Virus record (IMG/VR): IMGVR_UViG_3300027721_000065
Span: 1 to 27,170 of that record
Source of the DNA: a virus
Length of the DNA: 27,170 nucleotides
Direction: 5' to 3' (one strand)
Shown in pieces: positions 16,896 through 22,807 of this stretch. The notes under the pieces are model-generated. The model saw nothing but the letters and a program-made list of their open reading frames with translations. It was not told the origin of the DNA and made no database searches. A program made the position numbers and the translations under genes. Every line of letters begins with the position of its first letter. Position 1 is the stretch's first letter.

Positions 16896-17162
16896 TCATT
16901 TCAGCGCGGCTTTTTCAAACTCCGCCTTCGCTTTTAAGTAGGCAACGGCGTTCAAATATTCCAATGTCGGAACTTCCCAAGCGTCGCTCAAAGGTATTCG
17001 GAGATATTCCGCGACGCGCTCGGTCGTATAATGCCATCCATAACGTGACATAAATCGTTCACGAACGCTTCCGCCTCCGCGACCGGGAGGTTCTGCCGTT
17101 TCATCAGTTCCCTCACCAAATAAACCCGGGAATTGTTTATCAACGTCAGATATACGTCGCAA
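16896..17162 (-). CDS. -1 frame extension of the tail assembly chaperone (T-like part)
   Basis: This frame has no upstream ATG near its start. Its first codon after the T9 run is TTG at 17162, exactly where a -1 shift from the 220-aa gene would enter. The fused product would be about 251 aa: residues 1-163 of the chaperone plus 88 residues. The 88 residues begin with a polar, Gly/Pro-rich linker (GEGTDETAEPPGRGGGS) and end with a compact helical part (SRYGWHYTTERVAEYLRIPL and YLNAVAYLKAKAEFEKAALK). The latter resembles the small domain found after chaperones in Bacteroidota phages. Alternatively, translation could start at ATG 17051 to give a separate 51-aa protein; the context favours the fusion. 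Confidence 0.6.
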   Translation of the reverse strand: MRRISDVDKQFPGLFGEGTDETAEPPGRGGGSVRERFMSRYGWHYTTERVAEYLRIPLSDAWEVPTLEYLNAVAYLKAKAEFEKAALK

Positions 17163-17650
17163 AAAAAAAGAACGGATCCGAGTACGGCGGGAATCGGAGC
17201 ATGGAGCATATCTTCGGCATATTCTGAATGACGGGATGCGTCGTACTTATCGTCGATCCACCCGAGTAACCAATGCCGCTTTTGAGGTATGACCATACAC
17301 GCGGCGACCTTATGGAGTTCTTTGTGAACGTCTTGGCCGAATACCTTGGATTCGATATACCGTGCGGCGGGCATCATCGTCACATCGTAGACGCATCGAT
17401 ACCGCTTTCCGCGTACCTCTATGATGCGTTGCGCTTGCGGTTGTACGGCGGTATGTACGAATGCGATCTGCTTTCCGACCTCAACGATTTCAGCGGTGGA
17501 TAATGAGTCAAGTTCATGCTCCGTGCGATCCATGATGATTGCCGCCGGACGAACGACATTATCGAGCCATGAGTTGCCGCGCTCGCCGAAGATGCTTTGG
17601 ATTTGCTGCCATTGCCCGACGTTGCAATCGTTCCACGTGTAACATTTCAT
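16988..17650 (-). CDS. Putative tail assembly chaperone (G-like product)
   Basis: A 220-aa product; ATG 17650 overlaps the previous TGA. It starts KCYTWNDCNVGQWQQIQSIF, typical of Bacteroidota phage proteins ('~~~~dit~~qyq~i~~i') that precede tail genes. Helical segments follow: HELDSLSTAEIVEVGKQIAF, KVAACMVIPQKR, PIPAVLGSVLFFCDVYLTLI. The zero-frame end, after the T9 run at codons 161-164, is a good helical sequence (SRVYLVRELMKRQNLPVAEA). I call it a chaperone from the frameshift signal, the helical nature and the position upstream of the tail and tape measure genes. It would bind the tape measure protein during tail assembly. No direct motif proves this. Confidence 0.6.
   Translation of the reverse strand: MKCYTWNDCNVGQWQQIQSIFGERGNSWLDNVVRPAAIIMDRTEHELDSLSTAEIVEVGKQIAFVHTAVQPQAQRIIEVRGKRYRCVYDVTMMPAARYIESKVFGQDVHKELHKVAACMVIPQKRHWLLGWIDDKYDASRHSEYAEDMLHAPIPAVLGSVLFFCDVYLTLINNSRVYLVRELMKRQNLPVAEAEAFVNDLCHVMDGIIRPSASRNISEYL
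17160..17170 (-). other. Slippery run (C-T9-G) for a probable programmed -1 frameshift
   Basis: Nine consecutive Ts on the coding strand, read as CTT TTT TTT TGC in the 220-aa frame (codons 161-164). Both P- and A-site Phe tRNAs can re-pair after slipping back one base. The two frames overlap for 175 bp downstream, and both remain open. Tail assembly chaperones of siphoviruses commonly use such a site (G/GT system of lambda). Confidence 0.6.
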
Positions 17651-17823
17651 TGCTCCGGATTTGTTTTTACGATTGTAGTTAGCGCATCTTGAATCGCTTG
17701 GCTTTGCAAGAGTTTTTCGAGTTGCCTCGCTTGTTCAATGTATTGCTGCGTGACCCAATTCATTTTAATATTTTGCCCGTACGACAATTTACGAACAAGC
17801 CATTCAACCGCGCTTAATTCCAT
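17647..17823 (-). CDS. Small protein of the TAVEWL type, function unknown
   Basis: A 58-aa product from ATG 17823, ten bases past the large terminase stop; the longer open frame upstream lies inside the terminase gene and is rejected. Sequence MELSAVEWLVRKLSYGQ then QYIEQARQLEKLLQSQAIQD: a WL-containing first helix and a second helix with Q-A-x-x-(L/M)-E. Very small proteins with this pattern are frequent in Bacteroidota phages, mostly of unknown role. A second copy of the same layout is at 25858-26085. TGA overlaps the chaperone ATG. Confidence 0.6.
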   Translation of the reverse strand: MELSAVEWLVRKLSYGQNIKMNWVTQQYIEQARQLEKLLQSQAIQDALTTIVKTNPEQ

Positions 17824-17833
17824 AGTTGTGAAT

Positions 17834-18997
17834 TTACACAAAAGTATATTTCCCCGTCGTCCGTGACCGTTGGAATTTATGCCATGCCAAACCCAACCCC
17901 ATAACGCAATCATCCGTGAACCCCGTGGGCGCGGCATAGCGTACCCCGTGCGCGGTGTATTGATATTCAAATACCTCGAGTTCCCGGGTGATTTGGCCCT
18001 CCGGGAATGATATGATCCGTTGTTGTATCGCCGTTACCAACCCGTCCATGAGTTGTTGTTTGCTCTGCGACGAAAACTTGTACCCCTCCACCGGACGACC
18101 GTCACGGGCGAGATCCTCGAATATTGGATCGCCGACACCCGTGGAATCGATCAACGTCGGAACGCGTGGGAGTGCGGAAATCGCTTGTTTTGTCTGCCTC
18201 CAATCCCGCTGAAATCGTTCATAATGACACACCCCGCCATTCGCATCGATTCCGATGATCACCGTCCAATCGACGGACTTCGCGAGATCCACCCCGAAAC
18301 AAACGGGTGGTGCGGTGCTGATCGGATAGATACATTGACGGATGTAGGTTCCGCCAAAGGGATTCGCTGCATTGTCCATTGGATCGGCGAGGTACTCTTG
18401 CCGGAATACGTCCGCCGGGAGTTGATCCCGTGCCGCGTCGATTTCCATCCCGGAGATGTGCGGGTTATCGTAGGATGAATATTTGAACGACTGCCAGTCC
18501 GGATCGGATCCGTCGCCCTTCATGAAAAGGGAGTAAAAATAGTTTTTACCTCTGGGCGTGGAAAGGAATAACGCGTTCCCGGCGTAGTCCGTCAATGTCG
18601 GACGAATCGAGTTTTGCCAACCTTCTTCGAGGTTCGGGATGAAAGACGCCTCGTCGATGATCGCAGTATGGAACGATTGACCCCGGAGGCGATCGAGTTT
18701 TTCCCCGGTGAAAAATCGGATTTGCCCTCCGTTGAACTCGATCAACTTGTCCGACCCGTTCCGGTATATCGTCGGCGGTAATTCCTTCGCGAGTGCGTCA
18801 AAGAACACCCCGGCGAGTAAATAAGTCGGCGTGATATACGCCACTTTTTTACCCTCCCCGCATTTCATGAGCGCGATGATTTGCGCGATCAATGATTTCC
18901 CGAATCGCCGCCCGCACATGAGCACACGAAACCTTGCCGACGAATCGAGGACGGTTTGTTGCGCCGGGTGCGGTATGTTAGCAATCTGGATTTTCAC
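17834..18997 (-). CDS. terL: Terminase large subunit
   Basis: A 387-aa product from GTG 18997, three bases after the DUF3310 stop. It has all the hallmarks: Walker A CGRRFGKS (28-35), Walker B IIDEAS (113-118), coupling motif STPRG (146-150), and RNase H-like nuclease acidic residues in GVDLAKSVDWT (D237), LIDSTGVGD (D284) and DDC (D362/D363). It is the motor that pumps DNA into the prohead through the portal and cuts concatemers. Length is somewhat short for the family but complete in both domains. A 58-aa protein and the tail genes follow, whereas the portal gene is 12 kb away. Confidence 0.95.
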   Translation of the reverse strand: MKIQIANIPHPAQQTVLDSSARFRVLMCGRRFGKSLIAQIIALMKCGEGKKVAYITPTYLLAGVFFDALAKELPPTIYRNGSDKLIEFNGGQIRFFTGEKLDRLRGQSFHTAIIDEASFIPNLEEGWQNSIRPTLTDYAGNALFLSTPRGKNYFYSLFMKGDGSDPDWQSFKYSSYDNPHISGMEIDAARDQLPADVFRQEYLADPMDNAANPFGGTYIRQCIYPISTAPPVCFGVDLAKSVDWTVIIGIDANGGVCHYERFQRDWRQTKQAISALPRVPTLIDSTGVGDPIFEDLARDGRPVEGYKFSSQSKQQLMDGLVTAIQQRIISFPEGQITRELEVFEYQYTAHGVRYAAPTGFTDDCVMGLGLAWHKFQRSRTTGKYTFV

Positions 18998-19000
18998 CCG

Positions 19001-19309
19001 TTATCGTTTGCTTAATCTATCTTTCCGCCATTGCTCCATGGCCTCAAGCCGTTTAATATCGTTCTCTTGCTCTTTCATAACCATTTTGTCCCATTCTTCT
19101 TTTGGCGGAAAGTCGTCTATCTTATTCTCTTTCTCCCATTCGGCAATCAATATTTCGATGTAATGCTTTGCCTTCCGAAGGTCGTCGATGCCGCCTTTCA
19201 ATCCGTACCGAGATACATACTTTATTATGTTCCCCTCGCAGAATCCAAGACCGTTGGCCATGATGTAGGTGATCGGCTGTATCTCCATGTCGTAATGTTC
19301 GGGCGTCAT
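19001..19309 (-). CDS. DUF3310 family protein
   Basis: A 102-aa product whose ATG shares a base with the previous TAA (TAATG). The sequence EHYDMEIQPITYIMANGLGF, then NIIKYVSRYGLKGGIDDLRK and AKHYIEILIAEW, matches DUF3310 (PF11753), a small family common in phages and described as nucleotide-kinase-related in annotation, with unproven activity. The C-terminus is charged (KEEWDKMVMKEQENDIKRLE). It sits directly before the large terminase gene. Confidence 0.85.
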   Translation of the reverse strand: MTPEHYDMEIQPITYIMANGLGFCEGNIIKYVSRYGLKGGIDDLRKAKHYIEILIAEWEKENKIDDFPPKEEWDKMVMKEQENDIKRLEAMEQWRKDRLSKR

Positions 19310-19656
19310 TATTCTTTCGTTTCGATTGTGATTTCCAATTGTTTACCTGAAATGAGTTGATCGATTATATCCTCCACGATCGCACGTTGATCAACCGGGA
19401 GTAGTGCCACCTTTTCGGATATGGCCGGGATGCTGAAATTATCCGAGTTCCACTCCTTGCGGATGCCATCGCGGACAAGATCGGGGAAATGTGGGCATGA
19501 TAATAGATCATTCGCGATCCACTCCAATCGCTTGCAATATCCGCCGAACATCCTTTCCGCGAGTGATCCCGGACGTTCCCGGATGAAACTTTGCCAATGA
19601 TCGTAAGCGCGGCGAATGGATTGAATGCCGGATACGATGTCGGATTCTCCTTTCAT
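19309..19656 (-). CDS. Hypothetical phage protein
   Basis: A 115-aa product, ATG 19656, located just downstream of a terminator hairpin. It is helical at the start (GIQSIRRAYDHWQSFIRERP), then AERMFGGYCKRLEWIANDLL, then CPHFPDLVRDGIRKEWNSDN and a last helix DQRAIVEDIIDQLISGKQLE. The 'Y.kRieWI.nD~l......f...vr.gi~~EW' layout recurs in Bacteroidota phages near the packaging genes; no function is known. No DNA-binding motif is clear. Expressed with DUF3310 by overlap. Confidence 0.6.
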   Translation of the reverse strand: MKGESDIVSGIQSIRRAYDHWQSFIRERPGSLAERMFGGYCKRLEWIANDLLSCPHFPDLVRDGIRKEWNSDNFSIPAISEKVALLPVDQRAIVEDIIDQLISGKQLEITIETKE

Positions 19657-19663
19657 AGTGTGT

Positions 19664-19693
19664 AAAATTAAGCCGGAGGATTTCTCCCCCGGC
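19664..19693 (-). terminator. Rho-independent terminator after the 68-aa gene
   Basis: An 8-bp stem GCCGGGGG/CCTCCGGC (one G-U pair) with a 6-nt loop AGAAAT, followed by TTAATTTT on the transcribed strand. It lies 7 bp past the stop of the 68-aa gene and before the next start at 19656. Confidence 0.65.
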
Positions 19694-19700
19694 GATTATA

Positions 19701-19907
19701 TTAAATCCATCTTAAAAATACCTCTTTGGGTGCGCTGCTTTTTCCGATTTGCTTAAACTCGTACCATTTATTTGCAATGTAACTCTTTTGAAATTCGCAA
19801 AGTTGATCATCGATGATACATTGAACGTAGTTTGTTGATTTTACCAGAACCTCTTTTGTTTTTACGATTTCGATGATCTGATCGGCGGTAGTGTTAAGCG
19901 TTGTCAT
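19701..19907 (-). CDS. Small AT-rich moron-like protein, function unknown
   Basis: A 68-aa product, ATG 19907. It stands as its own unit: Bacteroidota-type promoter at 19937-19969, 30 bp leader, gene, terminator at 19664-19693. The gene is AT-rich relative to neighbours (19 of 60 bases G/C in 19741-19800). Sequence MTTLNTTADQIIEIVKTKEV then YVQCIIDDQLCEFQKSYIAN and KWYEFKQIG; no recognised domain. Such independent cassettes ('morons') often carry host-benefit or superinfection-exclusion genes expressed at times different from virion genes; that is known for the class, not shown here. Confidence 0.65.
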   Translation of the reverse strand: MTTLNTTADQIIEIVKTKEVLVKSTNYVQCIIDDQLCEFQKSYIANKWYEFKQIGKSSAPKEVFLRWI

Positions 19908-19936
19908 TTTAGTGTGTTTTCGTTTGATTGATATAT

Positions 19937-19969
19937 CAAAGATAACACATCTTCAACACAACTTCCAAA
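19937..19969 (-). promoter_or_regulatory. Bacteroidota-type promoter (TTTG - 21 bp - TATCTTTG) with overlapping palindrome
   Basis: On the minus strand TATCTTTG (19937-19944) matches the TAnnTTTG -7 consensus, and TTTG (19966-19969) is the -33 element, 21 bp upstream. A 12-bp perfect palindrome TTGATATATCAA (19928-19939) overlaps the -7 box and the start region, a plausible operator. It drives the 68-aa gene 30 bp downstream. Confidence 0.65.
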
Positions 19970-19991
19970 TTTATTTTTCAGTTTCGGCAAA

Positions 19992-20357
19992 TTATTTTCC
20001 GAGCGTAATCACTATCTTTTCCTCCGACTTCACATCGATTGATTCTCGTGGTTTCCCGTACACGCGCGTTAATAGCGTTTCGATCGAATATAGCGACCCC
20101 TTTTCGATACTCTTCCGGATTGCCGCTGCGATTGTCTTTTCGAGGACGGTCGCCTTCGGATTCTTCCACACCTCGCCGAGTTCCTCGATCGTCATGGATA
20201 GCATGACTTGAATGGCGTCATTCACCTCCGCGAGGCGGTATCCTTGCGCACGGAGTTCCGAAACGAACTTGCGCGGCCTTCCGTTCGGGTTCATCGTTTC
20301 TCCCTTCGCTGGTCTTGTGAGCGTCCCTCCGTGCGATTGTTTCACTTGTCTTGCCAT
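19992..20357 (-). CDS. Terminase small subunit (putative)
   Basis: A 121-aa product from ATG 20357. The start region GGTLTRPAKGETMNPNGRPR is typical of Bacteroidota phage small terminases and DUF5681-like proteins, which favours this start over an in-frame ATG at 20294 that has a better Shine-Dalgarno-like AAGGGAG. Later helices include DAIQVMLSMTIEELGEVWKN and KTIAAAIRKSIEKGS, then LLTRVYGKPRESIDV, a hallmark 'l.d..yGKp.q' of the family. It would recognise the packaging site and load the large subunit. The large subunit gene follows after a moron cassette and two small genes. Starts 20 bp after the methyltransferase stop. Confidence 0.75.
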   Translation of the reverse strand: MARQVKQSHGGTLTRPAKGETMNPNGRPRKFVSELRAQGYRLAEVNDAIQVMLSMTIEELGEVWKNPKATVLEKTIAAAIRKSIEKGSLYSIETLLTRVYGKPRESIDVKSEEKIVITLGK

Positions 20358-20377
20358 CCCGATGATTCCCCGATGTT

Positions 20378-21547
20378 TTAAATTACCTCCCCGTTCCGCT
20401 TGATCACCAATGCCGGATCGAGTTTCCGCATCCGATCGACGATTACTTGGCAATATTTCGGATCAAGTTCCATGCCGTAACATTTGCGGCCGAGTTGATG
20501 CGCGGCGACCATTGTCGAGCCGGATCCGAGGAAAAGATCAAGTATAATTTGATTGCTTTTACTGCTGTTTTTTATTGCGCGTTCCGGTAGTGCTATTGGT
20601 TTTTGTGTTGGATGATGCTCATTTTTTTGATCCTTTTTTAATTCCCAAACCGTCTTTTCGTCTGTCGCTCCGAACCATTGCGGCGAGCATCTTGATTTAT
20701 GCGCATATATGCATGGTTCATGATTTGGAATATATTGCGACATAAAAGCTCCAAGTCCGCTCTTGATTTTATACCAACATATAACCGCCCTAACATCTAA
20801 ATCTAATTTCGCAAAAGATGTAAATGTTTCAACCTCCTTTTTGTTTGCGTACCATATATAAAATGCAGAATGATCATGAGTATAGGCAATTGCCAATGAA
20901 AGACTTTCATAGAACAAATTTGTTATATCATCGCCCTTCAGGGTGTCATTTTCGATTCCTTTTCTTTTTTTCTTGTTGTGCCCACCTTCGTAACTAACTC
21001 CATACGGCGGATCCGTGAACACCATGTCGGCCTTGTCCCCATTCATCAACCGCGCCACATCATCCGCGTTTGTGCTATCCCCGCATAACAATCGATGGCC
21101 ACCGATCTCAAACATATCCCCCGGCACGATGTCCGTCGTGATTGTTTCCGGTACTTCGTAATCATCTTCCTCCGCTTCGGGTTCAACCTTAAAATCCGGC
21201 ACATCCAATCCCCACTCATCCAACTTTTCCGCCTCCCAATTATTCGCGAGTTCCTCCCAGTCCCAATCGCCCGTATTTGCGTTTAATCGAATATTTAATT
21301 CCCGCTCATCTTCCGGACTTAAATCAACTATTACGCACTCGACTTCTTTGTAACCAATTTTTTTCAATTCACGTACTCGGAAATGACCTCCGACAATATA
21401 CCCCGTTTGCTTATTGAAAATGATCGGTTCAACCACTCCAAATTTTTCAAGACTTGCTTTTAATTGCTTTTCTTGCTTTTCCGTGCTTTGCCTTGGATTG
21501 TATGGCGCGGGAATTAAGTCGGATAGTTTTTTCTTTTCTATTATCAC
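20378..21547 (-). CDS. ParB-domain / DNA adenine methyltransferase, mosaic gene
   Basis: A 389-aa product from GTG 21547, coupled as GTGA to the HNH stop. Residues 8-75 are a ParB N-terminal-like domain (LIPAPYNPRQ, then YIVGGHFRVREL). Residues 140-389 are a beta-class N6-adenine-type methyltransferase: GDMFEIGGHRLLCGDS (143-158), catalytic DPPY (179-182), HPTQKP (312-317) and SAM motif LFLGSGST (338-345). It modifies phage DNA, likely as anti-restriction. Base composition changes sharply: the 5' end and the central part (about 20540-20990, residues 186-336, covering the target recognition region) are AT-rich, while 21001-21280 and the 3' end are GC-richer like the rest. I read this as recombination swapping segments. 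Target sequence is unknown. Confidence 0.85.
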   Translation of the reverse strand: MIIEKKKLSDLIPAPYNPRQSTEKQEKQLKASLEKFGVVEPIIFNKQTGYIVGGHFRVRELKKIGYKEVECVIVDLSPEDERELNIRLNANTGDWDWEELANNWEAEKLDEWGLDVPDFKVEPEAEEDDYEVPETITTDIVPGDMFEIGGHRLLCGDSTNADDVARLMNGDKADMVFTDPPYGVSYEGGHNKKKRKGIENDTLKGDDITNLFYESLSLAIAYTHDHSAFYIWYANKKEVETFTSFAKLDLDVRAVICWYKIKSGLGAFMSQYIPNHEPCIYAHKSRCSPQWFGATDEKTVWELKKDQKNEHHPTQKPIALPERAIKNSSKSNQIILDLFLGSGSTMVAAHQLGRKCYGMELDPKYCQVIVDRMRKLDPALVIKRNGEVI

Positions 21548-22020
21548 GAGTATCTATTTGAAATGTTCAATTCATGTAATTTTTTATTGTACGCTTCTTT
21601 TGCTTTGTGTTTTTCTTCATAGAATCCTAAATGGTACCATTTTTTGTTATGTTGCAAATATGATCTCCATTTGTTTTCTTTTTTTGCCCAACAAACCCCA
21701 ACCTCGTAACCAGACCTCTTTCTTCTATGAGATTGGTTTTCCATTTGACTAACATATTCTAAATTATTTAATGCGTTATTCAAAATGTTTCCGTCTTTGT
21801 GATTGACTTGCATATCGCTTTTGCCAAGAAAAGCCCATGCAATCAATCTATGTTTACGGAAATAAATGTTCTTTTTTTCGTCACTCACCAATGTTATTTT
21901 CAAATAACCATCTTTGTCCTTCGCTCCTTTAATTTCTCTTTTGCCTTTTTTGTCAAGTGCGAATACTTTACCGCAATCACTAAATGTGTATTTACTGAAC
22001 CCGTCTATTTGTTTTTCCAT
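21544..22020 (-). CDS. HNH homing endonuclease with AP2-like C-terminal domain
   Basis: A 158-aa product from ATG 22020; an ATG at 22035 is an alternative and a TTG at 22047 is unlikely. Residues 6-22 (DGFSKYTFSDCGKVFAL) resemble the NUMOD4 'y.vS~~GrV' start. The nuclease core has RLIAWAFLG (58-66), NHKDGNILNN (73-82) and LEYVSQMENQSH (87-98), typical of HNH_3 endonucleases. Residues 106-150 (VGVCWAKKENKWRSYL, YHLGFYEEKHKAKEAYNKKL) resemble an AP2-like DNA-binding module. The gene is strongly AT-rich (17 of 60 G/C in 21601-21660) and ends coupled to the methyltransferase gene. Such enzymes cut homologous alleles lacking the insertion and spread by repair. It lies in a scar of a ParB-like gene. 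Confidence 0.85.
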   Translation of the reverse strand: MEKQIDGFSKYTFSDCGKVFALDKKGKREIKGAKDKDGYLKITLVSDEKKNIYFRKHRLIAWAFLGKSDMQVNHKDGNILNNALNNLEYVSQMENQSHRRKRSGYEVGVCWAKKENKWRSYLQHNKKWYHLGFYEEKHKAKEAYNKKLHELNISNRYS

Positions 22021-22024
22021 GTTA

Positions 22025-22032
22025 CAAATATA
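22025..22032 (-). promoter_or_regulatory. Possible -7 element (TATATTTG) just before the HNH start
   Basis: TATATTTG matches TAnnTTTG and ends only 4 bases before the ATG at 22020, which would make the mRNA leaderless. No clean TTTG lies at the -33 position (TTTAG is the nearest), so this may be chance in AT-rich DNA. Confidence 0.25.
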
Positions 22033-22052
22033 CATACTATCCCCCAATAAAA

Positions 22053-22118
22053 CTAAATCGTCCGGGGATTGTTCGGGTTCGCTTTGACCTCCGATATTTT
22101 GACCTCTTGAATTTTCAT
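22053..22118 (-). pseudogene. 21-codon remnant of a ParB-like gene start
   Basis: ATG at 22118 overlaps the methyltransferase stop as ATGA, like the other genes of this operon. It encodes MKIQEVKISEVKANPNNPRT plus one residue and then a TAG at 22053-22055. The sequence is the characteristic start of ParB-type domains (K.s.lk.NPnNPR), whose remainder is missing. The next full gene of this type begins again at 21547 with its own ParB start (NPR at residues 17-19). The remnant is GC-rich like the resident genes, and the following DNA is AT-rich. I infer that the resident ParB/methyltransferase gene was interrupted here. Confidence 0.7.
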
Positions 22119-22807
22119 CGTCTGCGTAATATTCGGTTATGAACTACGGATCCGATATACTCCCAATCATCGTTCTGCGTGAACGGAGGGAATACCTCAT
22201 CGACCGCTTTCGATACGGATTCTATCCCCCGGAAATATCCGTCTGGCATATCCAGTCGATTATTGCAATCGTCGATGACCAGATACCCGCCCGGTTTGAC
22301 CAATGGCGCGTAATGCTCAATGTCGGATTTCACCACATCGTAAGCGTGTCCGCCGTCGATGTAAAGGATATTAAATTCGGGTTTACTTCGCGTTAATTCA
22401 ATAATCCTCGGCTCCGTCGATGAACCTTTTAATAAAACAAAATGTTCATGTATTTTGAATTGTTCGTGCAGTTGCATGATGTCGGATAGGTAGTCGCTTT
22501 CCCAATGTCCATCGCTTGAATCAAGCGGCGTTATACCGTACCTTTCGACAAACTTCCCGGATCTTGTCGCCAAATATTCCACGATTGCGAGGATCTGGCC
22601 TCGAAATACTCCTATCTCTAAAAACGTGAAATCCTCCGGCATCTCATCGACGATCCGTTTCCACATCCATAAGAAACACCGTTCGCCGAATCCGAAGGCG
22701 TTGGCCTCGATCCAATCACGGTAAGATTTCAGGAACGGATCGGCGTTCACCTTCGCGGTGTAATCGGCGACGATCTCCGCCATCGGTCGTTTTAGTTCCT
22801 CGATCAT
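22115..22807 (-). CDS. SAM-dependent methyltransferase (Methyltransf_24-like)
   Basis: A 230-aa product; ATG 22807 overlaps the PLOD-like gene's stop as ATGA. Motif I LEIGVFRG (63-70), a SAM/acidic site in ITPLDSSDG (92-100), YIDGGHAYDVV (149-159) and PGGYLVIDD (172-180) place it in the class I methyltransferase group with cephalosporin hydroxylase/Methyltransf_24-like members that act on sugars or small molecules. As the last gene of a glycosyltransferase operon it probably methylates a sugar or caps the glycan made by the three upstream enzymes. The actual acceptor is unknown. Confidence 0.8.
   Translation of the reverse strand: MIEELKRPMAEIVADYTAKVNADPFLKSYRDWIEANAFGFGERCFLWMWKRIVDEMPEDFTFLEIGVFRGQILAIVEYLATRSGKFVERYGITPLDSSDGHWESDYLSDIMQLHEQFKIHEHFVLLKGSSTEPRIIELTRSKPEFNILYIDGGHAYDVVKSDIEHYAPLVKPGGYLVIDDCNNRLDMPDGYFRGIESVSKAVDEVFPPFTQNDDWEYIGSVVHNRILRRR

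Larger units (their letters stand above)
21544..22052 (-). mobile_element. Homing endonuclease insertion (approximate limits)
   Basis: The AT-rich block begins right after the truncated ParB-like frame (stop at 22053-22055) and runs through the HNH gene into the methyltransferase 5' end. The exact boundaries cannot be set without a related phage that lacks the insertion; the right-hand edge is the firmer of the two. Confidence 0.5.

Noticed and set aside
18020-18478. 152-codon plus-strand frame opposite the large terminase
   Set aside because: Antisense to a gene with all terminase motifs; no domain visible.
20294-20315. Shine-Dalgarno-like AAGGGAG before an ATG at 20294 as the small terminase start
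   Set aside because: Other genes here do not rely on such sites, and the longer start keeps a conserved-looking N-terminus; kept only as an alternative.
21544-22118. Group I intron carrying the HNH gene inside the ParB gene
   Set aside because: The downstream gene restarts with a full ParB N-terminus instead of continuing from codon 22, so splicing would not restore one gene; I also saw no clear intron core.
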